Source of the DNA: Candidatus Gugararchaeum adminiculabundum
Lineage (GTDB): Archaea > Micrarchaeota > Micrarchaeia > Burarchaeales > Gugararchaeaceae
Length of the DNA: 53,916 nt
Assembly: GCA_902384795.1 (NCBI GenBank)
Contig: CABMDC010000016.1
Span: 1 to 53,916, forward strand
Reading direction: 5' to 3'
Under the pieces are notes generated by a model that was not told the origin of the DNA, ran no database searches, and saw only the letters and a program-made list of their open reading frames with translations. Position 1 is the first letter of the stretch. Each line of letters starts with the position of its first letter. Made by a program: the position numbers and the translations under genes. Below, in pieces: positions 22,950 through 32,156 of this stretch.

Positions 22950-24742
22950 AGTTGCGGGTTGTAGGTCATAATCTGTATGCTGCACTTGTCCTCCAGCTCG
23001 CGGATTGTCTTTGATTCCTCCGAATGCTGGAGCATGAAAATGAATTTCACGTCCTTGCCCTTTTCATCTATGAAATCCATGATTCCGCAGACCGCATCAC
23101 GGGAATTTCGGAGCGCGATGCGCACACGCGCGCCCCTTGCCTCGAGCATTGACCTCATGGTGAACAGTTCCTTCTGCTTTGTGGGCCCGAGGGTGATTAG
23201 CGACTGGTCAAGCGGAACAGTCGGCGGCAATTCTATTATGTGAAGCAAAGTGACAGGCAGGCCGTTCTGCTTGGAAACATTCGCTATCATGTCCAATGAG
23301 TCCTCCTCAAAATGAACCAGCCGCAGGGGCACGAGAATTGTGCTCTCATGGGTCTTGTCCTCAAGGAACATATTCTCGATTTCAGGTATTCTCTGCTTGT
23401 AATATTTGTAGGAGAAATACATGATTATCCCGCAAACCATCCACAGGAAAGCGAATGTCCTTCCCTGCTCGTGGAGCAATGCGACCAGGGCGAAAACCGC
23501 CGAGCAGCTGATTACTCCGACAATGGAGATGAGCGGGATGTCATAGCCTTTTATTTTGATGTTGAACGGGACCTTGTAAGGCCGGAAAAGATTAGGCTCC
23601 CTTATGCGCAGGGAAATCACGGACGCGTTGCCGATCAGGTAGGCGATGAGCGCGCCGAATGCGTACAATTCCGCGAGGAATACGAGATCGCCTCCGAATA
23701 CGAGAACTATGGCCAATGAGGAAAAGAGAATTATGCTGACCCAGGGAGTGCGGTATTTGGGATGGAGCCAGCAGAGCCTGCGCGAAATCATCCCGTTCTT
23801 GCTCAGCGCGTAGACAACGCGCGATGAGCCGATCACTCCGGTGTTCGCGGAAACCGTGCAGATGAGCGCGCCTGCGAACGCTATTATCGGGACTAGTATG
23901 TTGGTGAACGGCAGCTTTTTCGCAACCGCTGTCATGGGGTTGTCAATGTTCTCGGGCTTGGAAAGCTCCTGGGGCGAAATTATTCCCAGCACCATTACCG
24001 AGGCGACCAGGGCGAAGATTATGACAACGTAAATGGCAAGGCCCGTGGCGCGCGGGATTATTTTTCCCGGGTCCTTGGTTTCCTCGGCCGCCTGGGAAAT
24101 GCTTTCAATGCCGATGAACGTGACCATGGCGATGGTGATGGCATAGAGGAAATTGTGCACGCCTGGGTCTTCCTGCAATGGCTTGATTGTGGAAATGAAC
24201 ACGTTGGTGTCGAATTTTGTGGAGAACGCGAAGGCGATGAAGCAGGAGACAATCAGGATGGTGAACATGGTGAGCATGGTGTTGAACCTGCTCGATTCCT
24301 TTATCCCGAGCATGTTAATCAGCGCTAGCAGGACAATGAGCACTGCAACCGCAACGCTGAAAGTCTCGCGCAGGAAGGGCATGAAAAAAGTGAGATAGCC
24401 GACCGCGGCATAGGCGAATAGCGAGATGTCAATTGTATAGTCTAAAATCAGCCCCCAGCCTCCGAGGAAACCCACGAACGGGCTGAACGCCCTTCTTCCA
24501 TAGGAGCTTGCGCCGCCTGCAACAGGCATTGCGGAAGCGAGCTCGGCATAGGCATAGCCGGTGCATGCGTAAACAAGCGCTGCGATCAGAATTGCAAGAG
24601 GCCGCGCGCCTGCCGCATAGGCAGATATTAATCCGAGGGTTAGGAATAGGTCTGCGCCCACATCGGCGAAGCCGATGGAGAAGCTGCCTAGCAGGCCCAT
24701 GCCCCGCTTCAGGTGGACCTCTTGCGTTTGTTCACATTTCAT
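22946..24742 (-). CDS. APC-family amino acid permease with C-terminal USP-like domain
   Basis: 598 aa from the ATG at 24742 (a GTG at 24751 is possible). The first 450 residues form about 12 TM helices of the APC superfamily, with the helix-1 region LGSFSIGFADVGADLF and ELASAMPVAGGASSYGRRAF. The last 130 residues are soluble (ESTILVPLR...DMIANVSKQNGLPVTLLHI) and look like a universal-stress-protein-type regulatory domain. Expected to import amino acids or polyamines. The gene starts 11 bp after the MscS gene and overlaps the opposing gene's stop by 4 bp (22946-22949). The pairing with MscS suggests a response to osmotic or stress state. Confidence 0.9.
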   Translation of the reverse strand: MKCEQTQEVHLKRGMGLLGSFSIGFADVGADLFLTLGLISAYAAGARPLAILIAALVYACTGYAYAELASAMPVAGGASSYGRRAFSPFVGFLGGWGLILDYTIDISLFAYAAVGYLTFFMPFLRETFSVAVAVLIVLLALINMLGIKESSRFNTMLTMFTILIVSCFIAFAFSTKFDTNVFISTIKPLQEDPGVHNFLYAITIAMVTFIGIESISQAAEETKDPGKIIPRATGLAIYVVIIFALVASVMVLGIISPQELSKPENIDNPMTAVAKKLPFTNILVPIIAFAGALICTVSANTGVIGSSRVVYALSKNGMISRRLCWLHPKYRTPWVSIILFSSLAIVLVFGGDLVFLAELYAFGALIAYLIGNASVISLRIREPNLFRPYKVPFNIKIKGYDIPLISIVGVISCSAVFALVALLHEQGRTFAFLWMVCGIIMYFSYKYYKQRIPEIENMFLEDKTHESTILVPLRLVHFEEDSLDMIANVSKQNGLPVTLLHIIELPPTVPLDQSLITLGPTKQKELFTMRSMLEARGARVRIALRNSRDAVCGIMDFIDEKGKDVKFIFMLQHSEESKTIRELEDKCSIQIMTYNPQL

Positions 24743-24753
24743 AGGGGCCACTC

Positions 24754-25599
24754 TTAATGCTGTGTTTCACTGGTAAATTCGGAATATATTTTTTTCAGCA
24801 CCTTGGTGAGAGTTTTGTGCGCGGCTAGGGTCGAAGCCGGGTCGTTCAGGTTAATGGCTGCGATGAATTTTGTCTTGCCAGGGGCGGTCTGGAAAAAGCC
24901 CACCTTTGTCCTGTCGAATCCCGAGAGCGAAAGCTCCTGCTGTATCTTGTTCGCAATCAGCTCGGCATTGTTTCCGGAAACCGGAAGCTCCAGCGAATCC
25001 TGCAGCTTGAGGTGCGGGGACTTGGAATAGTTGATGACATGGGAGCTTGCAAGCTTCTTGTTCGGGAGGCATACGATCGTGTTGTCATCCCTTTTTATGA
25101 CCGTGAAAAGCGGGCCGAACTCCTGAACCCTTCCCTTGATTTCGCCCGTTTCTATATAGTCTCCGATGTTCACGGAAGGGGTTGCCAGGAAAATCAGGCG
25201 TATGATGAAATCCTCGACCAGGTCGCGGGAGGCGTAAAGCACCATGACGAATGCGATTGCCAGGAATATGGTGAGCACCAGCAGGTCCTTGGAGAATATG
25301 GCGAATATCAGGAGCAGGGTAAGGGCGAAAAAAGAAAAGTTAATCACTGTTTTCAGCGATTTGGCAAGATCCACCGAGTGGCGGGTGGAGGATTTTTCTA
25401 TCACCACCAGCAGTAGCTCGCGCGCGATTATGGCGCCGAGTATCACCAGTATCGCCTCGATTGTCGGAAGGATGAAGGGCGAGAAATCAATGGCAGAACC
25501 GAACTTTTTCTGGTAAACGTCAAGCAGATAGACAACCGCACCGAGCAGAACGCACAGTATGAACAGGGAAAAGATAGTTTTGAAATCAGTTAGACCCAT
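24754..25599 (-). CDS. MscS-family mechanosensitive channel
   Basis: 281 aa from the ATG at 25599, chosen because GGTGG lies five bases upstream. Three or four N-terminal TM helices (to about residue 140) are followed by the MscS pore-lining and beta domain: SVNIGDYIETGEIKGRV, then VIKRDDNTIVCLPNKKLASSHVINYS. The C-terminal alpha/beta cage domain completes it at about residue 280, the usual length for a small MscS. It should open under membrane tension to release solutes. The permease gene follows closely on the same strand. Confidence 0.9.
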   Translation of the reverse strand: MGLTDFKTIFSLFILCVLLGAVVYLLDVYQKKFGSAIDFSPFILPTIEAILVILGAIIARELLLVVIEKSSTRHSVDLAKSLKTVINFSFFALTLLLIFAIFSKDLLVLTIFLAIAFVMVLYASRDLVEDFIIRLIFLATPSVNIGDYIETGEIKGRVQEFGPLFTVIKRDDNTIVCLPNKKLASSHVINYSKSPHLKLQDSLELPVSGNNAELIANKIQQELSLSGFDRTKVGFFQTAPGKTKFIAAINLNDPASTLAAHKTLTKVLKKIYSEFTSETQH

Positions 25600-25665
25600 A
25601 GAACCCACCACGCACATAATTCATTTAATCTGAGGAATTTGGCAACTAACTGTTAATAAACACAA

Positions 25666-26766
25666 CTATCGGGAGACAGTGGCGTGGAAGTAGGGCTCTT
25701 CCTCGAAAATCTGGCCTTTTAGGAAATCCTGGGTAAAGCCCTTGGAGAGCAATTTTTTGGAGAATTTGGGCAATTGAGAGGAGGAGAGAAGAAGCTCGTC
25801 CACCTGCACGAACTTCTGCCCAAAAACGCGCGCCAGGTAGTCGCTAATTGATTCTGCGCTGAATTTGAAGCCCAGGGATTTTGCAGCCAAAGAAAGAAAA
25901 GGAAAATTCACATCCATAGTATATTGTCCGCCATATTCGCGCGCTAAAAATTCGTTCCAGAATGGCTTTGGAGTTGCGGAAATTTCTGAGAGGTCCAGGA
26001 AACCGTAGTCGTAAAATTGCATCAGTGAAAAATTGTCCCGCGACAGGATGCGGTTGATTTCCTGAAAATTTTTCGCTGCACCGAAATTGATTGGAACTTC
26101 ATAGCCCTCCGGGATCTGGCTCATCAGGGAAGCTGCTTCCCGGGCAAAAGGAAGCGAGGAGATTTTTGCCTCGGAATAATTTTTCTCAAGCGGAGTTTTG
26201 CCTTTTCCTAATTTCACGAAAACTTCCATTAGTTTTCCATTGGTTTCGCTCCTCACGAGAATTTTTGATGGCAGATCGTCGTACATCTCGTTGGTTTTGA
26301 TGTAATGGACTGAATTGGACTTGAAAGGGAGAGCTGCGCCTGCATCAAGAAGCTGGAAATGAAGATGAGCGGAATGGGCTTTGCCAAATTTTGAATTTTT
26401 GGCTTGGTCGAGCAGTTTTTGAGATGTGTCACCTAATGTATAAATGATGCGCGAATAGAAATCTGTTTTCTCGATCTCATCCAGGTATTTCATTGAATTG
26501 AGAAAGTTGAAAGCGAATTGCCCGTTACCTATTCCATATTCATGAACATGGATTTCTTTTGGGAGCGCGCCTTTGCTTTTCGCTGAGACTAGGCGGTAAT
26601 GGAATTCCATTGAATTGGCAACGGCGATTTTCTCGCACTTCTGAACCAGGGTGTAAAAGTCGCTGTAGAGCGCCCTGCCCTTGCGCGAGTAATATTCCTC
26701 GTTCACCTGCTTCTGGAAAATGTCGAATGGGATGAAACCTGAAATCGAATTGCCTGAACCTGCCAT
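25666..26766 (-). CDS. SAM-dependent methyltransferase-like protein, possibly MidA-related
   Basis: 366 aa from the ATG at 26766; a TTG at 26793 is possible and lies nearer the predicted transcription start. Residues about 75-110 contain a Rossmann-type motif (HVHEYGIGNGQFAFNFL) followed by YTLGDTSQKLLDQAK. A later block, QFYDYGFLDLSE...GGQYTMDVNFPFLSLAAKSLGF, recalls MidA/NDUFAF7-type arginine methyltransferases, where a similar GGxxTxDVxF segment occurs. Other methyltransferases cannot be excluded. No operon partner: the MscS gene ends 67 bp away in the same direction. Substrate not predictable. Confidence 0.6.
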   Translation of the reverse strand: MAGSGNSISGFIPFDIFQKQVNEEYYSRKGRALYSDFYTLVQKCEKIAVANSMEFHYRLVSAKSKGALPKEIHVHEYGIGNGQFAFNFLNSMKYLDEIEKTDFYSRIIYTLGDTSQKLLDQAKNSKFGKAHSAHLHFQLLDAGAALPFKSNSVHYIKTNEMYDDLPSKILVRSETNGKLMEVFVKLGKGKTPLEKNYSEAKISSLPFAREAASLMSQIPEGYEVPINFGAAKNFQEINRILSRDNFSLMQFYDYGFLDLSEISATPKPFWNEFLAREYGGQYTMDVNFPFLSLAAKSLGFKFSAESISDYLARVFGQKFVQVDELLLSSSQLPKFSKKLLSKGFTQDFLKGQIFEEEPYFHATVSR

Positions 26767-26885
26767 GGATGAATTTTGAACGGTGCAATTCAAATTGCTT
26801 TAGATTGAAGCCGAGACGGCATTATTATAAACATAATAATAGGTAAATTATAACAGCTATGATAACGGTTGAATAGGGGAGAAAT

Positions 26886-27716
26886 ATGAAAAAGAACAGT
26901 GCAGCTAGCAAATGGATGGACAGGGAAGCGGTGGAAAGGCTACTTAAAAGTTACAGGGGAGAGGAGGATGTTAAGAGGATAAAGAACACGCTGATTGAGC
27001 AGGTCCAGAGTGGGAACGCCGTTGTTGTAGAAGTGCTCGGAGAAGCGCTCAGGAATCACCGCAAACTAACAGACCAAAAGCATGCCGCCAGGCTTCTGGC
27101 CGAGATTGGAACCAATGAAGCAGTGGACGTGCTCTATGCTGCCGGTTCGAAAGATGCTGTCAAAATATCGGTTTTTGCCGTCTGGGAGATCGAACAGCAT
27201 GCTGGTGCAAAGCCAGCGCTTCTTGGGGCGCTAAGGGCGATGGACAGCCTGGACATAAACGTACAGGGAATGGCAATGGTGGCGGGGCTTGCGAGATTCA
27301 GGAACGAAAACAAGAAGAAAGAGGAGGATAGAGATGTGGAACTCTGCAAGCAGCTTAGGGAGCTTGGAAAGCAGGTGCTGCTAAAAGGAATGCAGAGCGG
27401 GCATCCGTTCATAAGGGAACTGGCCGCAGGGAGGATGGCACAGGATTTTGCTGATGATGGCGAAGTGCTGAAGGCGCTGTTTAAACTCATGAAAGATGAG
27501 ATGCCGGAAGTGAGAATGGCGGCTAGGAGGACGCTGGAAAAAGTCAGGGAGAAAGAAGTGGAAGAGGGAAAGGCTTCGATAACATTAAGGGACTATTTTG
27601 AAAAAATGCCAGAACTTCCAAAGGCAGGCGGACAGACATTTGTGCTGCAGCGCAATAGGCAGAGCGGTAGGTTTAATTTTGTCCAGGGCGCTCCGCTCAA
27701 ACGGATGGTTTACTGA
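26886..27716 (+). CDS. HEAT-like repeat protein
   Basis: 276 aa, nearly all helical. Repeated helix pairs such as EALRNHRKLTDQKHAARLLAEIG, DVLYAAGSKDAVKISVFAVWEI and LFKLMKDEMPEVRMAARRTLEKV are typical HEAT/PBS-lyase-like units that scaffold protein contacts. The C-terminal 50 residues are basic and extended (QRNRQSGRFNFVQGAPLKRM). A GGGGAG SD precedes the ATG, and AAATTATAAC at 26846-26855 is a plausible TATA box. Function not known. Confidence 0.65.
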   Translation: MKKNSAASKWMDREAVERLLKSYRGEEDVKRIKNTLIEQVQSGNAVVVEVLGEALRNHRKLTDQKHAARLLAEIGTNEAVDVLYAAGSKDAVKISVFAVWEIEQHAGAKPALLGALRAMDSLDINVQGMAMVAGLARFRNENKKKEEDRDVELCKQLRELGKQVLLKGMQSGHPFIRELAAGRMAQDFADDGEVLKALFKLMKDEMPEVRMAARRTLEKVREKEVEEGKASITLRDYFEKMPELPKAGGQTFVLQRNRQSGRFNFVQGAPLKRMVY

Positions 27717-27742
27717 TTTCTGATTTTAGGGTATTCTTCCGT

Positions 27743-29176
27743 TTAGATCAGGTAATTGATCAGTATGTAGGTGAACAATATGGGGAAGAACAGGAATGCC
27801 CAGATGAAGAAATTCCACTTGATGACATCCTTGCCCGGCATCGGATGTATAGGCAGGATTTCCAGCATGGTGTAGAATGAAAGAATGGTAAAGCACATCT
27901 GCAGGAATTCGCTCGGGAAGAAGAAATTGATTCCTGCGAAAAGGACTGCAAAAAACATGCACGCCAACGATGGAAGCATTCCCACGATTGCCTCGCTCCT
28001 TGTCTCCTTGCGCTCGCGCTCTTGCTTCAGCTCCTCTGCTGTTTTCGGCTTTTCTCCCCTGGCTTCAGCCGCCTTTTGCGCTTCCTCGTCCTTCTCGTTC
28101 GCCTCTTCTTCCTCGTCCTCATGGACATACATGAAGCCTGCAAGCCCGAACGGGTTTCCCAGCACCGAGGAGACCAGGGTAAGCGCGCTTCCCTGTTTCC
28201 AGAAAACATATTCGGCATCGATTTTGTAGTGCTGCTCCGCAATCTCCTGGATGGTGCTGCGGAGAACCTGGACCATCAGGCAGATTACTAAATTGAGGAT
28301 GAAAAGGTTGGTGAAATCCGGAAAAACCAGGCCAGTGAATGAGTAGGTGACTGCGATTGCGATAACCGCGCATCCTAGGAATATGGCAATGACTTCGCGG
28401 ATCTTGATTCCGAAGATGGATTTCGCCTCTTTGGAAAGTTTCACATTTTTTTCGCCGATCTTTTCGATTATTTTTTCCTCGCCGATGGACTGGGCGAACG
28501 GGAACAGCGCCTGCACGATGAGCATGAGGATTACGGAGATTCCGGTCGCTGCAACGGGCACGTATTCCCTGGGGATGAAACTGTTGAGCGGGGATTTGGC
28601 TGCGCCTTCCCTGGGAAGGTTGTCATAGCCCCTGGAGTCTGAAATCACGAGGATTTTCTGGCCGGATTTGGTGGTCCCCTCCTGCGCGTTGAGGAAGCCG
28701 AAACTGGTGGCGCGCGTGCCGGTTATCATGCCCTGCTCATTTGCGAGCCTGGTCGCAAAATTCTGGCTCGGGCCGCCCACGAAAACCACCGGGCCGTCGG
28801 AATTTATTATCTTGTCATAATTCTCCGGGGTGTCCTCTACGATCTGCACGTCCTTGAGTTCCGGGAATTTTTCCTTCAAAAGCCCCCAGGAGGCCTTTTC
28901 AGACCCGGTGAGCTGGCTGCCTATGACAATCATGGACTTGGTGCGCCAGAGTTCCAGTTCTTCCGGAGTCATGTTTTCGTAGAACTCCTTTACCTTTTGA
29001 ACCGCGCCGCCGTTCACATCCTTGATTCCCAATTGCGCAGCGGCCTCCTTTATGCGCTGCAGCGTCGCATCGTCGACTTCCGCGCTTTTGCCCGTGGCTG
29101 CGGAAACCATGGACACTAATAATAGAAGGGTGATTGCAATCGCGAATGCAGATATTCCAAAGGATAGTTTCGCCAT
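27743..29176 (-). CDS. Signal-peptide membrane protein with S-layer-like and degenerate S2P-like regions
   Basis: 477 aa. A signal peptide ends near residue 26. An outside domain (about 30-205) contains VVFVGGPSQNFATRLANEQG, which resembles the GGP.VN segment of archaeal S-layer and cell-wall-binding-type proteins. Five or six TM segments follow. GNPFGLAGFMYV and, later, MLEILPIHPMPGKDVIKWN lie at positions comparable to the NP.....P.DGG region of site-2 (M50) proteases, but no HExxH is seen. A very acidic and basic cytoplasmic loop (DEEEEANEKDEEAQ... KQERERK) lies between. A non-catalytic relative is possible; the family is not certain. Confidence 0.6.
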   Translation of the reverse strand: MAKLSFGISAFAIAITLLLLVSMVSAATGKSAEVDDATLQRIKEAAAQLGIKDVNGGAVQKVKEFYENMTPEELELWRTKSMIVIGSQLTGSEKASWGLLKEKFPELKDVQIVEDTPENYDKIINSDGPVVFVGGPSQNFATRLANEQGMITGTRATSFGFLNAQEGTTKSGQKILVISDSRGYDNLPREGAAKSPLNSFIPREYVPVAATGISVILMLIVQALFPFAQSIGEEKIIEKIGEKNVKLSKEAKSIFGIKIREVIAIFLGCAVIAIAVTYSFTGLVFPDFTNLFILNLVICLMVQVLRSTIQEIAEQHYKIDAEYVFWKQGSALTLVSSVLGNPFGLAGFMYVHEDEEEEANEKDEEAQKAAEARGEKPKTAEELKQERERKETRSEAIVGMLPSLACMFFAVLFAGINFFFPSEFLQMCFTILSFYTMLEILPIHPMPGKDVIKWNFFIWAFLFFPILFTYILINYLI

Positions 29177-29277
29177 GAGAACGCGCCTCCCGCAGATTGC
29201 TTTGGGTTGAGAATTTAAAAAGCTATTTTTGGTTTTGGAGCAACTGTTTTATGCTGCGTCTTGCCAAATGATTAAAC

Positions 29278-29925
29278 ATGAAAGTCGCCTGCTTGTATTC
29301 CGGGGGAAAGGATTCCAATTACGCCTACTTCTGGGCAATTTCCCAGGGGTTCGAGGTTGAACTGATGACCATGGTTTCCGGAGAGAATTCAATGATGTTC
29401 CATCACCCGAACACCAAATGGTGCAAATTGCAGGCCGAGGCGATTGGCGCGAAAATAACTTTTGTTGAAACAGGGAATGAAAATGAATTGGGAGATTTGA
29501 AAAATGCGCTCGCGAAAATGAAAATCCAGGGGGTTGTTTCAGGCGCGGTTGCGAGCGAATACCAGAAGCAGAGGATCGAGGAGATCGCGGAGGAACTGAA
29601 GCTTGCGAGCTATTCTCCGCTCTGGAGAAAGGGGATCGGATTTTTGCGCGAGCTGTGCGAGGAGTTTGAAATAATTTTGAGTTCTGTTTCAGCCCAGGGG
29701 CTGGGAAAGGAATGGCTGGGAAGGAAAATTGATTCGGCTGCGCTGGGCGAGATTGAAAAACTAAATAAAAAATTCGGCGTTGACCCGTTTTTTGAAGGCG
29801 GCGAGGCCGAGACTTTTGTGTGCAACGCCCCTTTTTTCAAAAAAAGAATTGAGATAAAAAAAGCGGAGAAAAAATGGGAAAAAACAAACGGAGTTTACGA
29901 AATTGTAGAGGCGAAACTGGCTTAG
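29278..29925 (+). CDS. dph6: Diphthine-ammonia ligase (Dph6), ATP-PPase family
   Basis: 215 aa. The N-terminal PP-loop is SGGKDS (residues 8-13). The family blocks GAVASEYQKQRIEEIAEELKL and SPLWRKG follow, and the C-terminal EGGEAETFVCNAPFF matches the Dph6 signature with Cys replacing the usual Asp/Leu context. The enzyme amidates diphthine to diphthamide on the histidine of elongation factor 2, using ATP and ammonium. Length is usual for archaeal members. It converges with the downstream gene, overlapping by 4 bp at the stops. Confidence 0.93.
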   Translation: MKVACLYSGGKDSNYAYFWAISQGFEVELMTMVSGENSMMFHHPNTKWCKLQAEAIGAKITFVETGNENELGDLKNALAKMKIQGVVSGAVASEYQKQRIEEIAEELKLASYSPLWRKGIGFLRELCEEFEIILSSVSAQGLGKEWLGRKIDSAALGEIEKLNKKFGVDPFFEGGEAETFVCNAPFFKKRIEIKKAEKKWEKTNGVYEIVEAKLA

Positions 29926-30659
29926 TTAGACGCCTTCTCCAATCTGCTGATTATGTCGTCAAGCTCGGTGCCCCAGACATTTCCGGTCTTTACTACTGCG
30001 TTAACATTGGAGCTGATTGGAATCGAGTATTTGACATCGATCGTCTTTCCGGCGGCCGCTGTCCTGGCATCGATCGAAAGCTTCATTGTCCCTGATGCGG
30101 AACCCTTGAACGGAACTTGCGAGACTCCTACGCCCGGAAGATTGACAGTGATTGTTGTGTCGATGGGCAGAGTGTAGGGGACTTCCAGGTCAAATTTCGC
30201 AGGCATTGCATTTGCAGCCGGCACCGAGGTCGCGAGTTCGACCGTGCCCTGGAGCGGGGTGTTCAGCTCAATGGACTTGTCCTTCATGGCCTTCAAATCA
30301 CTGACTATTCCTTTCAGTTCGGCCTTGGAGATTCCTCCTCCTGCGCCCATGAAAACCATTGCCAGTGCGACCACTGCGAGCAGGAGCGCGAGCCCGCTTA
30401 ATATTAGCGGAAGCTTGCTGCCCACTCCGCCTTCCCCATCTTCGCTCATTCTCGGGGCGGGTGCCGGGCGCGAGTAGGTTGGAGCAGGCGCAGGCCTTGG
30501 CTCAGGCGCCTTATACTCCGGAGCTGGCGCGGCTTCTTCCCTAGGCGGTTTAGAAATTGGTGCCGCTGACTTTGGAATTTGATAGCTGGATGGCGGGGCG
30601 AGCGGTTTCCTTCCCCTCAATCCGCTTGGTAGATTCGAATCTTCTGGCAAATGCATCAT
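29922..30659 (-). CDS. Membrane-anchored protein with Pro-rich cytoplasmic tail and beta-sandwich outer domain
   Basis: 245 aa. Residues 1-80 are low-complexity Pro/Ala-rich (for example EYKAPEPRPAPAPTYSRP), one TM helix lies at about 80-103, and the outer domain (about 105-240) is Val/Thr/Ser-rich and beta-predicted (VPYTLPIDTTITVNLPGVG). No cysteines in the outer domain. No family recognised; it recalls LEA14-type or immunoglobulin-like folds, but this is weak. Starts MM; the second ATG is equally possible. Confidence 0.65.
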   Translation of the reverse strand: MMHLPEDSNLPSGLRGRKPLAPPSSYQIPKSAAPISKPPREEAAPAPEYKAPEPRPAPAPTYSRPAPAPRMSEDGEGGVGSKLPLILSGLALLLAVVALAMVFMGAGGGISKAELKGIVSDLKAMKDKSIELNTPLQGTVELATSVPAANAMPAKFDLEVPYTLPIDTTITVNLPGVGVSQVPFKGSASGTMKLSIDARTAAAGKTIDVKYSIPISSNVNAVVKTGNVWGTELDDIISRLEKASN

Positions 30660-30754
30660 CTCAAATTAATGCAACTGAGTTGATTGAAATTGACCGGGTA
30701 TATAAGGCTTGCACTGAGGAACGGATGAGTTGGGAAAAAATTGAAAGAAAAAAA

Positions 30755-32041
30755 TTACGTTCCTTCTTTCCACGAGTTCGCGTATTCCGCCTGCTCTTTT
30801 GTCGGGGGCGAAAGTTTTATTCCCTGGGATTCCAGCGCGAGCCGAGCCACTAAATTGTCGGTTTCGGTTGGAACGCTGGTTACGCCTGGTTTTAATTTGC
30901 CCCTGTTGTCAACCAAAAATTTCACACTCAGCGCCTGGACCGCGAACGAGCCGTCCATTATTTCTATGGGGTGTCCCTGGCCGCTTGGGCGCGCCAAATT
31001 CACGAGGCGCCCCTCAGAGAGGAGGTACAGGGTTTTGCCGCTTTTCAATTCATAGGCGTCAACATTTTCTTTTATTTCGCGCTTGCCTTTTGCGAGCGAA
31101 TTCAACGCCTCTTCGTTTATCTCATTGTTGAAGTGGCCTGCGTTTGCAAGAATTGTTCCAGTTTTCATTTTTTGCAAATGCTGCTTGTCAATAATATTCT
31201 TGTTTCCGGTTGCGGTGATGAAAATATCTCCCAACCCTGCTGCTTCATCCATGCTCATGACTCTAAAGCCTTCGTACAAGGCTTCGAGCGCGCGATGATA
31301 ACCGGACTCGTGTTCACCCAAAGTGCCAGCTGTTTCAACCACTATTACATTTGCTCCGAGCCCGCGCGCGCGGCTGGCGATTCCCCTTCCGCACCAGCCA
31401 TAGCCTGCGACCACGATTGTTTTTCCAGCAATCAATTTGTTGGTGGCGCGGGAAATCGCATCCAATGTGCTCTGCGCCGTGCCGAACCTGTTGTCAAACA
31501 AATATTTTGAGTAGGCGTTGTTCACCGCTATTACCGGGAATTTGAGTGCCCCGTCTTTTTGCATCGCCTTTAATCGGATTACTCCGGTGGTGGTTTCCTC
31601 GCAGCCGCCGATTATTTTTTTGAGCAGCTCTTTCCGTTTTTCATGGATTGCGAAAATCAAATCGCAGCCATCGTCAATCACAATGTCCGGGCTGCCGTCA
31701 AGCACGGAATTCAGGCAGGAGTAGTATTCATCTTTAGTCTGCCCTGCCCAGGCAAACACGTTCATATTGGGCTGCTTTGCGAGCGCCGCTGCCACGCGGT
31801 CATCGGTTGTGAGCGGATTGCAGGATGAGCAGAAAACTTTCGCGCCCCCGGCTGCGAGAGTTTCCAAAAGTATGCCGGTCTTTTTTTCCAGGTGAAGGGC
31901 GGTTCCAATGGTCAAACCTTTGAGAGGCTTGTCACGCTCAAAATCTTTCCTGATTTGCGCGAGCACGGGCATGTTCACGCGCGCCCATTCCAGTTCCCGG
32001 TCGCCTTCGGCGGCGAGTTTTTCATTTTTCACTTTGCTCAT
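30755..32041 (-). CDS. ahcY: Adenosylhomocysteinase
   Basis: 428 aa from the ATG at 32041 (MSKVKNEKLAAEG). A frame extending to 32323 is rejected because those codons lie upstream of the conserved family start and overlap the divergent KaiC-like gene. Features: ELEWARVNMPVL at the N-terminus, DDGCDL, AVNNAYSKYLFDNRFGTAQS, and the NAD-binding GYGWCGRG with VVVE. It ends with SFAVQALSVKFL and a C-terminal tail. The enzyme splits S-adenosylhomocysteine to adenosine and homocysteine, removing the product inhibitor of SAM-dependent methyltransferases. Confidence 0.95.
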   Translation of the reverse strand: MSKVKNEKLAAEGDRELEWARVNMPVLAQIRKDFERDKPLKGLTIGTALHLEKKTGILLETLAAGGAKVFCSSCNPLTTDDRVAAALAKQPNMNVFAWAGQTKDEYYSCLNSVLDGSPDIVIDDGCDLIFAIHEKRKELLKKIIGGCEETTTGVIRLKAMQKDGALKFPVIAVNNAYSKYLFDNRFGTAQSTLDAISRATNKLIAGKTIVVAGYGWCGRGIASRARGLGANVIVVETAGTLGEHESGYHRALEALYEGFRVMSMDEAAGLGDIFITATGNKNIIDKQHLQKMKTGTILANAGHFNNEINEEALNSLAKGKREIKENVDAYELKSGKTLYLLSEGRLVNLARPSGQGHPIEIMDGSFAVQALSVKFLVDNRGKLKPGVTSVPTETDNLVARLALESQGIKLSPPTKEQAEYANSWKEGT

Positions 32042-32122
32042 ACAAAACTTTTCAGCCAGCAAACTTAAATACTTCCCTGGGCTTTTCCCTGGCTGAACAA
32101 GTTTTGGAAAAATTTGGCGCAA

Positions 32123-32134
32123 TAAATATATATA
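32123..32134 (+). promoter_or_regulatory. TATA box for the KaiC-like/pilus operon
   Basis: TAAATATATATA is centred about 27 nt upstream of the ATG at 32157. The transcript would be nearly leaderless. The 115-bp gap to the divergent AHCY gene holds the promoters of both. Confidence 0.65.
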
Positions 32135-32156
32135 CCTCGCAGGGATAAAATGGAGC

